Below are positions 1-8,831 of a stretch of 46,073 bases of DNA, piece after piece. The stretch lies in NCBI RefSeq assembly GCF_015207265.1, contig NZ_JADEXE010000014.1:1-46073 (forward strand), read 5' to 3'. The notes beneath the pieces were generated by a model. It was not told the DNA's origin. It saw only the letters and a list, made by a program, of their open reading frames with translations, and did not search any database. Position numbers and translations under genes: made by a program. This DNA is from Nodosilinea sp. LEGE 07298. GTDB taxonomy: Bacteria > Cyanobacteriota > Cyanobacteriia > Phormidesmidales > Phormidesmidaceae. The stretch's first letter is position 1; each line of letters begins with the position of its first letter.

Positions 1-14
1 TTATTCTCCGGGGG

Positions 15-56
15 CTAGGGAGCAGGGGGGCTAGGGAGCAGGAGAGCTAGGGAGCC
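15..56. repeat. short tandem repeat, 16-bp unit
   Basis: Two full copies and one partial copy of a 16-bp unit beginning CTAGGGAGCAGG lie at 15-30, 31-46 and 47-56. The copies differ only in the last purines of the unit. The repeat sits at the window edge, beyond the terminator of the M23 peptidase gene, and no function can be assigned. Confidence 0.8.
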
Positions 57-113
57 AAGCGATTCGGAATGGTGGACATATTTCAGCCGTCGAGTACTAG
101 AAAATTTCTCAAT

Positions 114-152
114 CAAAAAGCGAGCCGATAGACCTTATCGGCTCGCTTTTTG
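114..152 (-). terminator. bidirectional-type intrinsic terminator after the LysM/M23 gene
   Basis: Perfect inverted repeat with arms at 114-130 and 136-152 around a 5-base loop. The GC-rich core GCGAGCCGATA is flanked by an A-run on one side and a T-run on the other, so it can terminate transcription on either strand. It begins 17 bases past the stop codon of the minus-strand peptidase gene, which makes that gene its main client. Confidence 0.9.
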
Positions 153-168
153 ATGACAAAAACACCGG

Positions 169-2370
169 CTAGCGATCGGGCAAATAAGCCATCGGGTTAA
201 CGGCTCCACTATTAGGCGGATGAATCTCAAAGTGAAGGTGAGGACCGGTACTATAGCCGGTACTACCCATCTCAGAAATCTGCTGTCCCTGTCTGACCTG
301 CTGACCCTCACGCACCAGTAGACGGCTATTGTGGGCGTAGCGGGTCATACTGCCGTCCGCATGGCGAATATCCACTAGGTTGCCGTAGCCACCGGAATTC
401 CAGCCTGACCGCACCACTACACCCGTAGCAGCCGCCACAATTGGCGTACCCACTGGTCCAGCAATGTCGATGCCCCGGTGCATGCGGCCCCAGCGCCAGC
501 CATAGCCCGAGGTGAACGTACCCTGGGTAGGCCAAACAAAGCCGTTAGACAGACTGGGTGCCTCAGGCAGAAACTGGTCAGCCCCAGGCATCATTGGCAT
601 GTTAGGCGTGACGGTCTGCCCTACTGGCATATTGGGTGCAACCCGATATGCGTCGGCACCTAAAGGTGCGGCAGCTAGCAATTGACTGGGGATAGCGTCA
701 CTCTCAAGCTGAACAGGAGCGGCCTGTGCAGGTTGCTCAGGAGTTTCAACAGTAGGGTCAAGCGACGGGCCAAGAGCTGCAACGGCCTGGGGCTGGTCCT
801 TGGCTACGTCGGTAACCGTCCATTGGGTATCGGTGGTTTGAGCACCTTCTCTAACGGCCAAAGCTGTAGCACTAGCCGATTCAACACCGCCAGTCGCCGC
901 TGGCGCAGCCAGAGCAGCAGGTTGAGAGGTGTGATATTCAAGCGACACTGCTGCTGGACTATCTGCACCAGTGCGGCTACGCTCTAGCTCTTGGCGAGCC
1001 TCACGGATGCGAGCATTCAGCTCGTTGCGATCGACTAAAGCGCTGTTAGATTCACGGATGCGGGCCAGATGATCGCGAATGACCTGCTCTCGGGTTCTGG
1101 GGGCTGCGGCCAGTTCGCTGACTGCCGAGCTAACGAGTTCGTCAGCCTCAGCTACTTCAGCAGGAACTGATGCTACCGGGATACTAATGCTGTCGCCAAC
1201 CAGTAAAGCTTCAGGGCTTTGTACGGTGTGGTTATGGCTGAGTAACTCGTCTAAGGTGACACCATTGCGTGAGGCAATAGACCAGAGCGTATCCCCTGGC
1301 TTCACCTGGTAGGAGTGCAATGCACCGGAGTCGGTAACTGCACTTGTACTTGACATGCTTGACGACCGCAGCGGTAGCGCAGCCATCGCAAGGTCTTTCT
1401 TGCTTTCTACGACCTGAGCACTTGCGGTGACCGGAGTCGGGGTCTGATTGGCTACAGATGCCTCGTTCCCGTCGTGGAGGGGCAAGCTGGCCTGCCATGC
1501 GTCGACCGGGGCTGCTTCAACGATAGGTTGCACAGTAGGGACTACGACGCCGCGTTCCGTGGCCTGCTGACTGTCGGCTAAGGCACCTTGAGCATCAGCG
1601 ACCACCCAGGCTTCATTAGCACTAGAAACGGTTGCCTCAGAAGCGGTGGTCTCATTGCTAGACAGTACCGAGACAGTCTCGATAGGCTCTAGCTCAGTCT
1701 CAGCGCCGATATCCTCTATCGGCAGTTGATTGAGGTCTGAGTCGGCCAAAAGCTCTTCAGAAAGCTCATCTTCTTCGTCCAAAGATAAGGTTTCGTCCAG
1801 CTCCCAAGTTTTTTGAAATTCATCTACGGAAGGGATATCGCTGGTAGGCAGTAAGCCGCTAGCGGCGGTTAAGTCACCCCCAACCCCTCCAGATACGTCA
1901 GCCTTAAGGGCAAAGCGAGAGGCATCAGCAGCGGTAGTCAAGTTATCCATGCCTACGGCAGGCACCCGAATAACCTGTCCAACTCGCAACATGTCGTCGG
2001 CAACAATGCCATTGGCCGCCTTAATGGTCTGAACATCGGCCTCGTGTTGAGCAGCGATTTTCCAAAGGCTCTCACCAGGCTCAACCGTGTGATAAGCCGA
2101 CGAAGTGATCGCCTGGGCCGGGATCAGCTTGGGCGTTTGGCCTTGCTCGCGATGGGCAGCGGGCAATACAGTCAAGTTGGGGCCATCGGCAGCTAGGGCT
2201 AACTCGGGCTCGGTGAGTAGCGGAGCAGAAGCTCCGAAAGATAGGGCTAGGCCCAGCATGGCTGCTGAGGTTTGCACTCGACGATAACCTCCTGAAGTCT
2301 CCGATTGAGCGCCACTCAAACTAGAGGGTAGACAATCAACTTTAGACTCTTTGGGAACTACGCGTTTCAA
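169..2370 (-). CDS. LysM-domain M23 family peptidase (cell-wall endopeptidase)
   Basis: Predicted exported murein hydrolase of 733 aa that would cleave peptidoglycan cross-links during growth or division. A hydrophobic segment at about residues 36-60 looks like a signal or anchor. Two LysM domains follow, near residues 92-137 (YHTVEPGESLWKIA) and 350-400 (YQVKPGDTLWSIA), joined by a long acidic, Ala/Ser-rich linker. The last 115 residues form the M23 LytM fold, with zinc ligands in HRGIDIA and HLHFE. The start is TTG, chosen because a strong GGAGGT lies 6 bases upstream at the right spacing and the frame opens with MKRVV. The gene stands alone with a long upstream region and its own terminator. 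The catalytic motifs are complete, so an active enzyme is expected rather than an EnvC/NlpD-like activator, although the architecture is NlpD-like. Confidence 0.93.
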   Translation of the reverse strand: MKRVVPKESKVDCLPSSLSGAQSETSGGYRRVQTSAAMLGLALSFGASAPLLTEPELALAADGPNLTVLPAAHREQGQTPKLIPAQAITSSAYHTVEPGESLWKIAAQHEADVQTIKAANGIVADDMLRVGQVIRVPAVGMDNLTTAADASRFALKADVSGGVGGDLTAASGLLPTSDIPSVDEFQKTWELDETLSLDEEDELSEELLADSDLNQLPIEDIGAETELEPIETVSVLSSNETTASEATVSSANEAWVVADAQGALADSQQATERGVVVPTVQPIVEAAPVDAWQASLPLHDGNEASVANQTPTPVTASAQVVESKKDLAMAALPLRSSSMSSTSAVTDSGALHSYQVKPGDTLWSIASRNGVTLDELLSHNHTVQSPEALLVGDSISIPVASVPAEVAEADELVSSAVSELAAAPRTREQVIRDHLARIRESNSALVDRNELNARIREARQELERSRTGADSPAAVSLEYHTSQPAALAAPAATGGVESASATALAVREGAQTTDTQWTVTDVAKDQPQAVAALGPSLDPTVETPEQPAQAAPVQLESDAIPSQLLAAAPLGADAYRVAPNMPVGQTVTPNMPMMPGADQFLPEAPSLSNGFVWPTQGTFTSGYGWRWGRMHRGIDIAGPVGTPIVAAATGVVVRSGWNSGGYGNLVDIRHADGSMTRYAHNSRLLVREGQQVRQGQQISEMGSTGYSTGPHLHFEIHPPNSGAVNPMAYLPDR

Positions 2371-3260
2371 GGAACGACCTCCTGTAAACCAGCGCTTAGC
2401 AGCCTGTAAAATGCCTTATCAACCAGCAGACACGGGATTAACCGGTGGGAAAAAGCCCTGTCTTAAGTTAAAAGCTGTAAGGCAAGCTGCTAGCAGAAGA
2501 ACAACAACGGATCGACAGATTTACGCCTTGGCTTGGTCACGATAACCCGCTTTGGCAACCTAGGCAAGTTTACATGAGTTAACACGAAAATCAATACCCA
2601 GACATTCACTGTCATTTCCCTGAACACTAAGCTCGTGACCGGGAACTTCACGTGCACAACATAAACGTTTAACCCTAAAAAAAAGTATTTGGCAAGCGTA
2701 TTGCTTTGACCCTGACCGAGAAAACACGATGGACACCAGATGGGCACCAAAGCAGGGCTGAGCTCGGATGGCGTGCGTTTAGAATGCACGAAAAGCTTGG
2801 CCCACAAGCGCGATCGCGGTCTTGGCGCGGTCTTAGCAAAGGGCCTTTAGAGGGTCTCAAAGCCTAGGGCGCAACCCGAAATAGGGGCGATTGAGCCAGG
2901 CCATATAAATTTCTTATCTGGGGTGCCTCAATTTTGTATCCTCGGCAACCGCTTATTTTTGGAGCCTTTTTTTTAAGTAACTTGTTACTAAATAGAGCCT
3001 GGTTTTAGGGGATAAGCCCTAAAAACGCTGGTTCAAACCGATTTTAGGCCACGTCTGTAATAGGGTTGAGCTACAGTCGTTTCATTACTTTATGGCTATT
3101 GAATATTGCCATTTAGGTGTAAAACCTTCCTTGAAAATTGTTCCTGGGCTTGAGCTCCGCTAGCGTAAGGGGCAGCGAGGCGGCGATCGCTATTGGCAGG
3201 AGTCGCCAAAAACTGAGGCTTGGCTCAAGAGCAGCTTCACGGCAGATCAGAATCGGGTTG
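2371..3260. other. 890-bp intergenic region between trmL and the M23 peptidase gene
   Basis: No convincing protein gene is present; the open frames here are short and unlike anything recognised. It holds the leader of the M23 gene, with a GGAGGT ribosome-binding site just before its TTG start. There is a hairpin with 8-bp arms TTTTAGGG/CCCTAAAA at 3003-3010 and 3017-3024, and a dyad AGTAAC-TT-GTTACT at 2976-2989. A HIP1 octamer lies at 3183-3190. The dyad has 6 rather than 8 bases between GTA and TAC, so it is not a standard NtcA box. The length suggests a long 5' untranslated region or an unrecognised RNA. Confidence 0.5.
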
Positions 3261-3716
3261 TTAGGATGACAGCTGCCGCAGAGCCTCAAATAGGGCAACA
3301 GCGGCACTAACCGACAGGTTGAGACTGCGAACGATGCTGCGATCCATAGGGATAAAGGCCGTTTCATCGCAGTCGGCCAGCACCTGTTTTGGCAGCCCTT
3401 CAGTTTCGCTGCCAAAAAGAAGCCAGTCATTGGGGCGATAGGTCAAATCTGTATAGCTACATCGCCCCGAGGTACTAAAGCCGATGGTTCGTCCTCCCCG
3501 TTGACGCTGCTGGGCGTGAAAAGTTCCCCAATCGGGGTGCAGAGTGAGGTCGACTTGAGGCCAATAGTCTAGGCCAGCTCGCTTGAGGGCGCGATCGCTA
3601 AGGTCAAACCCAAGCGGGCCAACCAGGTGCAGAGGGGTTGCTGTAGCGGCACAGGTGCGAGCTATATTGCCCGTATTGGGGGGGATTTGGGGATTGACCA
3701 GAACAATAACAGGCAT
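3261..3716 (-). CDS. trmL: tRNA (cytidine(34)-2'-O)-methyltransferase, TrmL/YibK family
   Basis: SPOUT-class methyltransferase of 151 aa that uses S-adenosylmethionine to methylate the 2'-O of the wobble nucleotide of tRNA-Leu isoacceptors. The N-terminus MPVIVLVNPQIPPNTGNIARTC carries the family's N-P-x-I-P-x-N-x-G-N-I-x-R motif. The knotted C-terminal part shows GSETEGLP and the IPM..S.VRSLNLSVSAAV stretch that binds cofactor. Length matches bacterial TrmL. The gene is preceded by about 220 bp of hairpin-rich spacer after gshA and followed by a long intergenic region, so it is probably transcribed alone or as the tail of the gshA transcript. Confidence 0.93.
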   Translation of the reverse strand: MPVIVLVNPQIPPNTGNIARTCAATATPLHLVGPLGFDLSDRALKRAGLDYWPQVDLTLHPDWGTFHAQQRQRGGRTIGFSTSGRCSYTDLTYRPNDWLLFGSETEGLPKQVLADCDETAFIPMDRSIVRSLNLSVSAAVALFEALRQLSS

Positions 3717-3791
3717 ATCAACCAGAACTAGAACAGGGAGCTTGACCGGGTGGGTCTAGACTCGTCTATGGCAAAGGAAAAAATGTCTAGA

Positions 3792-3861
3792 GGATATAGT
3801 TTTTATTAATATATCCTTCGGTAGTTTCACCCTTGTCAGAAATTTGTCGGTAAGGGGTGAA
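3792..3861. repeat. two adjacent inverted repeats between gshA and trmL
   Basis: The first has arms GGATATA (3792-3798) and TATATCC (3810-3816). The second has arms TTCACCCTT (3826-3834) and AAGGGGTGAA (3852-3861), with one unpaired base. They lie in the 219-bp spacer downstream of the gshA stop codon on the minus strand and upstream of trmL. They may end or attenuate gshA transcription, but neither has a clean T-tail. Confidence 0.4.
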
Positions 3862-3935
3862 TCGGGCTCTAAAGATAATGCTTTCCTTATTACACCTATA
3901 AGGAATTGTTTACTCTTGGGTAGCCTGTGGTGCCC

Positions 3936-5087
3936 TCAAGCGGCACAGGGTTCGCAGAGATCTTGGGCTAGGATCGCCTCGGTAGTCGCGACCTCTGCGA
4001 TCGCCTCCTGTACCACCTGGGCAACCGACTGTCCAGATCCGTGCTGCCGTAGCCAGCGCTGGGCTTCGTTACCCTCCCGCAAAATTTTCTTCACCGGACT
4101 GAGGAAGCAGCTAATACCGTTGGCTTTAGCGATCGGCCAGACCTCGTCGTAGAGCTGCTGCACCCACTGCCGCGCCAGAATGGGGCGACCATCTTGCCAA
4201 TGACGCAGTTCGGCATCCAGGCTGTGCCTGGCCACGGCGGCTTCGTTGGCGTCGGTAAGGGCAACTAGATCACCATTACGGCTGCTTTCGGGAAACTTGC
4301 TCATTGTTAGCGGATCCAGCCCAGGGTTTTGAATTAGCTGAATCAGCCGCGCTTCAAGCAGCGTGGTAACCGCCAGCAGCGCCACCGGGTCGCTAATCAG
4401 GTCGCAAATGCGCAGCTCCAGCCGGTTGAGGTTGTAGGGGCGGCGATCGCCGTTGGGCCGCACCGCCGACCACAGGTGGCGCACGTTTTGCATAGTGCCT
4501 GCCGCGAGCTGATCCTCCATCCACTGAATGTGGTGGGCGTGGCTAGTAAACAGGGGCACCAACTCCGGGGTTTTCGGAAAAACCTGCCAGCGGCTGGAGT
4601 GGGAGCCGGTAACTTGGCCACCCAAAAACGGTGATGACGCAGTTAGAGCCAGGTACAGGGGGGCTTCGACCCGCACCAGACGACAGGCCCGCATAAGAAT
4701 CTCTGGGTCGGAGAGGCCGATATTGATGTGGACGCTGGCGGTGACAACGGTGGTGCCGTAGGTTTGCTCGATATAGCTGTGGTAAGGGTTATGGGGGTCA
4801 GAGCGATAAAAGCGATCGGTTGGCCCCAGAGCCAGAGTGCTGCCGGGTATCAGCGTGTAGTTACCCAAACCTTTGAGGTAGCGGCGCAGCTCGTGGCGGG
4901 GGCGCACTAGCTCGCACAGCAGTTTTTCGTACTGGCAGAGGGGTGGTGTGGTGTACTCCACATTGCGGCTGTCGGGCTCTCGCACAAAGCCGTTGAGGTC
5001 AGCCACAATCCGATCGGAGAGACCGACAATTTCCCCAGCTGGGGTGCCGGTGTACATCTCAATTTCAAACCCTTTAGACAGCAGCAC
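3936..5087 (-). CDS. gshA: glutamate-cysteine ligase, cyanobacterial type
   Basis: First enzyme of glutathione synthesis, joining glutamate and cysteine with ATP to give gamma-glutamylcysteine in the cytoplasm. The 383-aa product belongs to the cyanobacterial GCS2-like group, recognised from the opening (V/M)LLSKGFEIEMYTGTP, the stretch EPDSRNVEYTTPP and the central GSTLALGP and SVHINIGL segments. The frame is open 26 codons further upstream to an ATG at 5165. GTG at 5087 is preferred because GAGGA stands 7 bases before it and family members begin exactly there. A promoter-like TTAAGA-16-TATATA and the palindrome ACTATATATAGT lie just upstream, within the 98-bp gap after rnhA. Confidence 0.9.
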   Translation of the reverse strand: MLLSKGFEIEMYTGTPAGEIVGLSDRIVADLNGFVREPDSRNVEYTTPPLCQYEKLLCELVRPRHELRRYLKGLGNYTLIPGSTLALGPTDRFYRSDPHNPYHSYIEQTYGTTVVTASVHINIGLSDPEILMRACRLVRVEAPLYLALTASSPFLGGQVTGSHSSRWQVFPKTPELVPLFTSHAHHIQWMEDQLAAGTMQNVRHLWSAVRPNGDRRPYNLNRLELRICDLISDPVALLAVTTLLEARLIQLIQNPGLDPLTMSKFPESSRNGDLVALTDANEAAVARHSLDAELRHWQDGRPILARQWVQQLYDEVWPIAKANGISCFLSPVKKILREGNEAQRWLRQHGSGQSVAQVVQEAIAEVATTEAILAQDLCEPCAA

Positions 5088-5111
5088 GGCATTCCTCGCT
5101 GGAGACAGCAC

Positions 5112-5140
5112 ACTATATATAGTCAGACTCAGTTGGCTCT
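5112..5140 (-). promoter_or_regulatory. candidate promoter of gshA
   Basis: Reading the minus strand, TTAAGA is followed after 16 bases by TATATA, a reasonable -35/-10 pair. The -10 lies inside the perfect 12-bp palindrome ACTATATATAGT (5112-5123), about 25-36 bases before the GTG start of gshA. Prediction from consensus only. Confidence 0.4.
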
Positions 5141-5185
5141 TAATCATCCTATCGACAACCGCCACCCTTGCATGGGGAACGGCGG

Positions 5186-5680
5186 CTAGGGTAGCACTGC
5201 CGTAGCGAGGGCGATCGCACGGTTGGCCGCATAGGCGCGGGCAATGGTATCGCAGCGCTCGTTACCCACATCGCCGGAATGGCCACGCACGTAGATCCAC
5301 TGGAGGGGGCGATCGAGGGTTTGGTTGACCTCAGTGGTGACTACGTCCAGCACTTCCCACAGATCGCGGTTGAGTACGGGCTTTTTGGCTGAGTTCACCC
5401 AGCCTCGCCGCTTCCAGCCCGCAATCCACTGGGTAATGCCCTTCAGCACGTACTCACTATCGGTGTGAATGGTGACGGGCGTCGTTTGCCCGCTGTCGCG
5501 CAGCAGAGTGAGACCTGCGATCGCCGCCTGCATTTCCATGCGGTTGTTGGTGGTTTGGGCGGCACCGCCACCGAGTTCGTGTACACCACCGTCGGTCAAG
5601 TACAGCACGGTGCCCCAGCCGCCTGGGCCAGGATTGCCGGAGCAGGCTCCGTCAGTATAGATTCGCTCAATAATTGCCAT
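5186..5680 (-). CDS. rnhA: ribonuclease HI
   Basis: Endonuclease of 164 aa that cuts the RNA strand of RNA-DNA hybrids, removing primers and R-loops. The four acidic catalytic residues are visible in YTDGACSGNPGPGGW (Asp), TTNNRMEM (Glu), HTDSEYV (Asp) and VRGHSGDVGNERCD (last Asp). The basic handle GWKRRGWVNSAKKPV is present, so this is the RNase HI type with the substrate-binding protrusion. It starts at ATG 5680 and ends 98 bp before gshA on the same strand; the two may share a transcript, although a separate gshA promoter is likely. Confidence 0.95.
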   Translation of the reverse strand: MAIIERIYTDGACSGNPGPGGWGTVLYLTDGGVHELGGGAAQTTNNRMEMQAAIAGLTLLRDSGQTTPVTIHTDSEYVLKGITQWIAGWKRRGWVNSAKKPVLNRDLWEVLDVVTTEVNQTLDRPLQWIYVRGHSGDVGNERCDTIARAYAANRAIALATAVLP

Positions 5681-5850
5681 TTGGATTTACAAAAGTCCTT
5701 AAAAAATGCAGGGTTACCTCTGTAGGCTGCAGGATCGTGAGGGGGCATCCTAACGGTAAGACCTAATTGTCCCTGTGGACGTCAGACATCAGGTCATGGG
5801 CAGGATGCACCTACCTTCGTCACAGCTCTCCTACTGGTGAAGTTACCCCC

Positions 5851-6300
5851 ATGATGCTACGAGAACTGGAAGCCTTTGAGGCCTGCTGGCTAGATCTTAA
5901 GGATGTTTACCCCACCAGTGGCCCCGATACCATGCTGATTACCCACGCCATGGGCCAGCTGGTTGACCTATTCGAGAAACCCGCCCAGGTAGAACAAGGG
6001 CTACCCGACCACCTCAAAATCTTGTTTCGGCGCTTGGCACTGGCCTATTTCCAGGGCTATTTCCCGAGGCAGGCGCAGTCAGATATCCGCTTAGCTGCCA
6101 AGTCCCCTGTCCAATCCAGCGATCGCAGCGATCGGCAGCGACGCCAGGAAATTGCGGCGGCGGTAGACCGGGTGAAAGCGCTAGCCAAAAAGTCTCAGGC
6201 ACGCATGTGTAAAGCACGAGGTCAGGTTACTCAGTGCGCCACCTCTGAACTAGAAACACTGATTATTGATTTTCCAGAGCATTGGCAGCCAGTAGCCTGA
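5851..6300 (+). CDS. hypothetical protein
   Basis: Not recognised. The frame opens at a TTG (5767), but the ATG pair at 5851 is preferred because residues upstream of it look like non-coding translation; that gives 149 aa. The start is uncertain, since GGTGAAG at 5837 is the only Shine-Dalgarno-like site. The protein is soluble, with a mostly helical first half (LRELEAFEACWLDLKDVYP, LFRRLALAYFQGYFP) and a basic middle rich in Arg, Gln and Asp (SSDRSDRQRRQEIAAAVDRVKALAKKSQ). No signal peptide or membrane segment is seen. It lies 64 bp upstream of dnaX on the same strand, so co-transcription with dnaX is plausible. Confidence 0.65.
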   Translation: MMLRELEAFEACWLDLKDVYPTSGPDTMLITHAMGQLVDLFEKPAQVEQGLPDHLKILFRRLALAYFQGYFPRQAQSDIRLAAKSPVQSSDRSDRQRRQEIAAAVDRVKALAKKSQARMCKARGQVTQCATSELETLIIDFPEHWQPVA

Positions 6301-6364
6301 GTTCGGGCAAACCAAGGGCTGCTCCAGCACCCAGATTGGCGAGTAAGCAAGGTATCTTAGTGCT

Positions 6365-8323
6365 ATGGCCTACGAACCCTTGCACCATAAGTATCGCCCC
6401 CAGACCTTTGGCGCTCTGGTGGGGCAAGATGCGATCGCGACCACCCTGGCCAATGCCCTACGCCAGCGGCGCATCGCTCCGGCCTACCTCTTTTGCGGCC
6501 CTCGGGGCACGGGCAAAACCTCCAGCGCCCGCATTTTAGCTAAATCGCTCAACTGCATCGCCCAAGACCACCCCACCCCAGACCCCTGCGGCACTTGCGA
6601 AACCTGCCGCTCGATTACCAATGGCTCGGCCCTCGACTTCATTGAAATTGACGCCGCCAGCAACACGGGAGTCGACAACATCCGTGAACTGATCGAGCGG
6701 GCTCAGTTTGCCCCGGTGCAGTGCCGCTACAAGGTATATGTCATCGACGAGTGCCACATGCTCAGTACGGCGGCGTTCAATGCCCTGCTTAAAACGTTAG
6801 AAGAGCCGCCCAGCAACGTCGTCTTTATTTTGGCCACGACCGACCCGCAGCGGGTGCTGCCAACCATCATCTCTCGCTGCCAAAAGTTTGACTATCGGCG
6901 CATTCCCCTAGAGCCAATGATTGGCCACCTGCGCAAAATTGCCGATCTAGAAGAAATTGCCATCGACAACGACGCCCTGCGCCTGGTGGCCCAGGTGTCT
7001 CAGGGGGGGCTGCGCGATGCCCAAAGCCTGCTCGATCAGCTCAGTCTGTTGGAGCCTCCGGTCAATGCTGATGCCGTTTGGGATCTGGTGGGAGCCGTGC
7101 CCGAGCGCGACTTGCTGGCCCTCGTGCAGGCCATTCTCAGCGACGACGGTACCGCCGTACTCGACAGCGCCCGCAAACTGATGGATCGAGGCCGGGAGCC
7201 GCTGATTGTGCTGCAAAACCTGGCTGGGTTCTATCGAGATTTGCTGATTGCTAAGACGGCAGGCGATCGCCAGGACCTGGTGGCGATTACGCCTCCTACC
7301 TGGGCCGACATGCAAGCCCTGGTACAGAGCCTGGATCCAAAGCTTTTTTTGCTGGGTCAACAGCACCTGCGCGCTGCCGAGGGACAGGTTAAAAACACTA
7401 CCCAACCCCGGCTGTGGCTAGAGGTAACGCTGCTGGGGCTGCTGCCCTCTACTCTGGCGGGGCAGGCAGGGGGCACGACTGCGATCGCGCCGCCGCCATC
7501 CATATCAATTGCTAGGCCAGCGCCGCCCGTCAATTCATCCTCCCCATCCGCATCACCGATCGCGCCTGCACCCGCCGCCTCAGTTTCCCCTTTGTCTTCG
7601 ACTGAGGCGGCCCCTGGAGTCGCCCCTGGGGAACAGATGCCGGCATCAACCAATGGGGCAATGCCTGGTGGACAATCCCTTGATCCTGCCGTCGCATCTA
7701 ACTCACCACCGCCCGATGCTCAAAATGCTCCACCGCCCGACCCTGGCGCGACCCCAGCGCCCAATCTAGACCAGCTCTGGCTCCAGGTGATTGCGGTGCT
7801 AGAGCCTCTAGGCACCCGCGCGCTCATGCTGCAGCAAGGCAGCCTGCTCTTTTTTGATGGCGTTGTCGCTCGGGTGGGTATTAGCTCTAGGCCTCTGTTT
7901 AAGATGGCCCAGGGTCGCGTAGAAAATGTCGAAGCGGCCTTTCAAAAAGTGCTCAATCAAAAGGTGCAGGTTTCCCTGGAGGTGCTGCCCGACCCAAAGC
8001 CTGAGGCTCCAGCCCCCACGATTGCCCCGGCTCTCAGCCAGGGAGTAGAACCGCGCCCCGCCCCTGTTGATCTACCGCCTACCCCATCACCTGTTTTTGA
8101 AGCGCCCGCCCCCGTCGCCCAGCCCGAGGCGAGTCAGGCAGATGCTTCGCCGCTGCCAGCCATTGCCAGCGACTTTGATCGGGCCGTCAAAAACTTTGCC
8201 CACTTCTTTAATGGTCAGGTTGTCGACTTAGACGACGGCCCTAGCCTCGATCAAACACCGCTCAAACCCTCTGAGGCAGCGGCTAAGCAGCCCTCTCACC
8301 CCGACAAAGACGTGCCGTTTTAG
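6365..8323 (+). CDS. dnaX: DNA polymerase III subunits gamma/tau
   Basis: Clamp-loader ATPase subunit of the replicative polymerase, 652 aa. Walker A is GPRGTGKT (45-52), the zinc module uses Cys64, Cys75, Cys78 and Cys81, and Walker B is VYVIDE (124-129). Sensor regions LATTDPQRVLPTIISRCQ and GGLRDAQSLLDQ follow. The region from about residue 370 to 470 is a Pro/Ala/Ser-rich linker, then a conserved tau-like C-terminal domain and a short acidic tail ending KDVPF. No intein interrupts the P-loop, although some cyanobacterial dnaX genes carry one. No obvious slippery heptamer for a short gamma form was seen; the longest homopolymer is a T7 at about 7344. Confidence 0.97.
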   Translation: MAYEPLHHKYRPQTFGALVGQDAIATTLANALRQRRIAPAYLFCGPRGTGKTSSARILAKSLNCIAQDHPTPDPCGTCETCRSITNGSALDFIEIDAASNTGVDNIRELIERAQFAPVQCRYKVYVIDECHMLSTAAFNALLKTLEEPPSNVVFILATTDPQRVLPTIISRCQKFDYRRIPLEPMIGHLRKIADLEEIAIDNDALRLVAQVSQGGLRDAQSLLDQLSLLEPPVNADAVWDLVGAVPERDLLALVQAILSDDGTAVLDSARKLMDRGREPLIVLQNLAGFYRDLLIAKTAGDRQDLVAITPPTWADMQALVQSLDPKLFLLGQQHLRAAEGQVKNTTQPRLWLEVTLLGLLPSTLAGQAGGTTAIAPPPSISIARPAPPVNSSSPSASPIAPAPAASVSPLSSTEAAPGVAPGEQMPASTNGAMPGGQSLDPAVASNSPPPDAQNAPPPDPGATPAPNLDQLWLQVIAVLEPLGTRALMLQQGSLLFFDGVVARVGISSRPLFKMAQGRVENVEAAFQKVLNQKVQVSLEVLPDPKPEAPAPTIAPALSQGVEPRPAPVDLPPTPSPVFEAPAPVAQPEASQADASPLPAIASDFDRAVKNFAHFFNGQVVDLDDGPSLDQTPLKPSEAAAKQPSHPDKDVPF

Positions 8324-8329
8324 GGTTGG

Positions 8330-8683
8330 CTAACCAAAGGTGCTGCCGTTCCAGCCCCACATGGCACCGGGGGCATCGGCAAACTCAATATAAGTGCGGT
8401 TTTTGGGCACGCCCAGAGCCGTTTCTAGCTGGGCACAAAACTCCTGGCTCATGGCGCGGGTTTTAGCGCCACCCATGGTGCCCACACTTTTGATTTCGAC
8501 ATAGCAGACGGGCTCGGTGGTGCCGCCAAAGGTCATTGGCACACCAGCCTCAAAGGCCGTCATCACATAGGATTCGGGCTTGCCCAGGTGGCTGGCCAAA
8601 CTAGCAGAAAGATCCTTCAAGAGCCCTTCGACCTCAGCCTGATCGGGTGATGAGATCGACGTCTGAACTTTGATCAGAGGCAT
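8330..8683 (-). CDS. MIF-like protein (phenylpyruvate/dopachrome tautomerase superfamily)
   Basis: Tautomerase-fold protein of 117 aa, related to macrophage migration inhibitory factor and widespread in cyanobacteria. The start is set at ATG 8683, not the upstream frame opening, because it places proline directly after Met (MPLIKVQTS); Pro1 is the catalytic base once Met is removed. Other family marks are GKPESYVMT, the ....EIKSVGTMGG loop and the end NRTYIEFADAPGAMWGWNGSTFG, where the terminal WNGSTF is characteristic. It converges on dnaX, with 6 bp between stop codons. The physiological substrate in cyanobacteria is not known. Confidence 0.9.
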   Translation of the reverse strand: MPLIKVQTSISSPDQAEVEGLLKDLSASLASHLGKPESYVMTAFEAGVPMTFGGTTEPVCYVEIKSVGTMGGAKTRAMSQEFCAQLETALGVPKNRTYIEFADAPGAMWGWNGSTFG

Positions 8684-8796
8684 AGTGCTGGAAATTAGTA
8701 AAGGAATGTAGAAATGGCGGAAAGCCCCGCAGAGCAGTATTCGTGGAGTGGTAGAAGAGGGGGGCACTGGGTAGAAGTAGCAAGCTCACAACGGTT

Positions 8797-8830
8797 CATC
8801 CACCCATCTACCCATCTACCCATCCACCCC
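8797..8830. repeat. CCCATCTAC-type microsatellite
   Basis: Imperfect tandem copies of an 8-base unit, CCCATCTA or CCCATCCA, run from 8797 to 8830 between the flavin reductase and MIF genes. No coding role. It probably arose by replication slippage. Confidence 0.7.
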
Positions 8831-8831
8831 T

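Noticed and set aside
2371-2580. c-di-AMP (ydaO-type) riboswitch in the leader of the LysM/M23 gene
   Set aside because: Fragments such as GGTTGCC and GGCGTAAATCTG recall the motif, but the conserved GGAACC and the CCGTCAGCTAAC-like core are not present in order, so I do not call it.
2976-2989. NtcA binding site
   Set aside because: The dyad is GTA-N6-TAC, two bases too short for the GTA-N8-TAC consensus, and it is far from any start codon.
3025-3060. tRNA T-arm-like GGTTCAAACC
   Set aside because: Only two base pairs support the arm, and no acceptor or anticodon stem can be drawn around it on either strand.
6365-8323. Intein in dnaX or programmed frameshift for a gamma form
   Set aside because: The reading frame runs from Walker A to Walker B at normal spacing with no insertion. 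The T7 run near 7344 is too short and lacks a slippery heptamer plus stimulatory structure.
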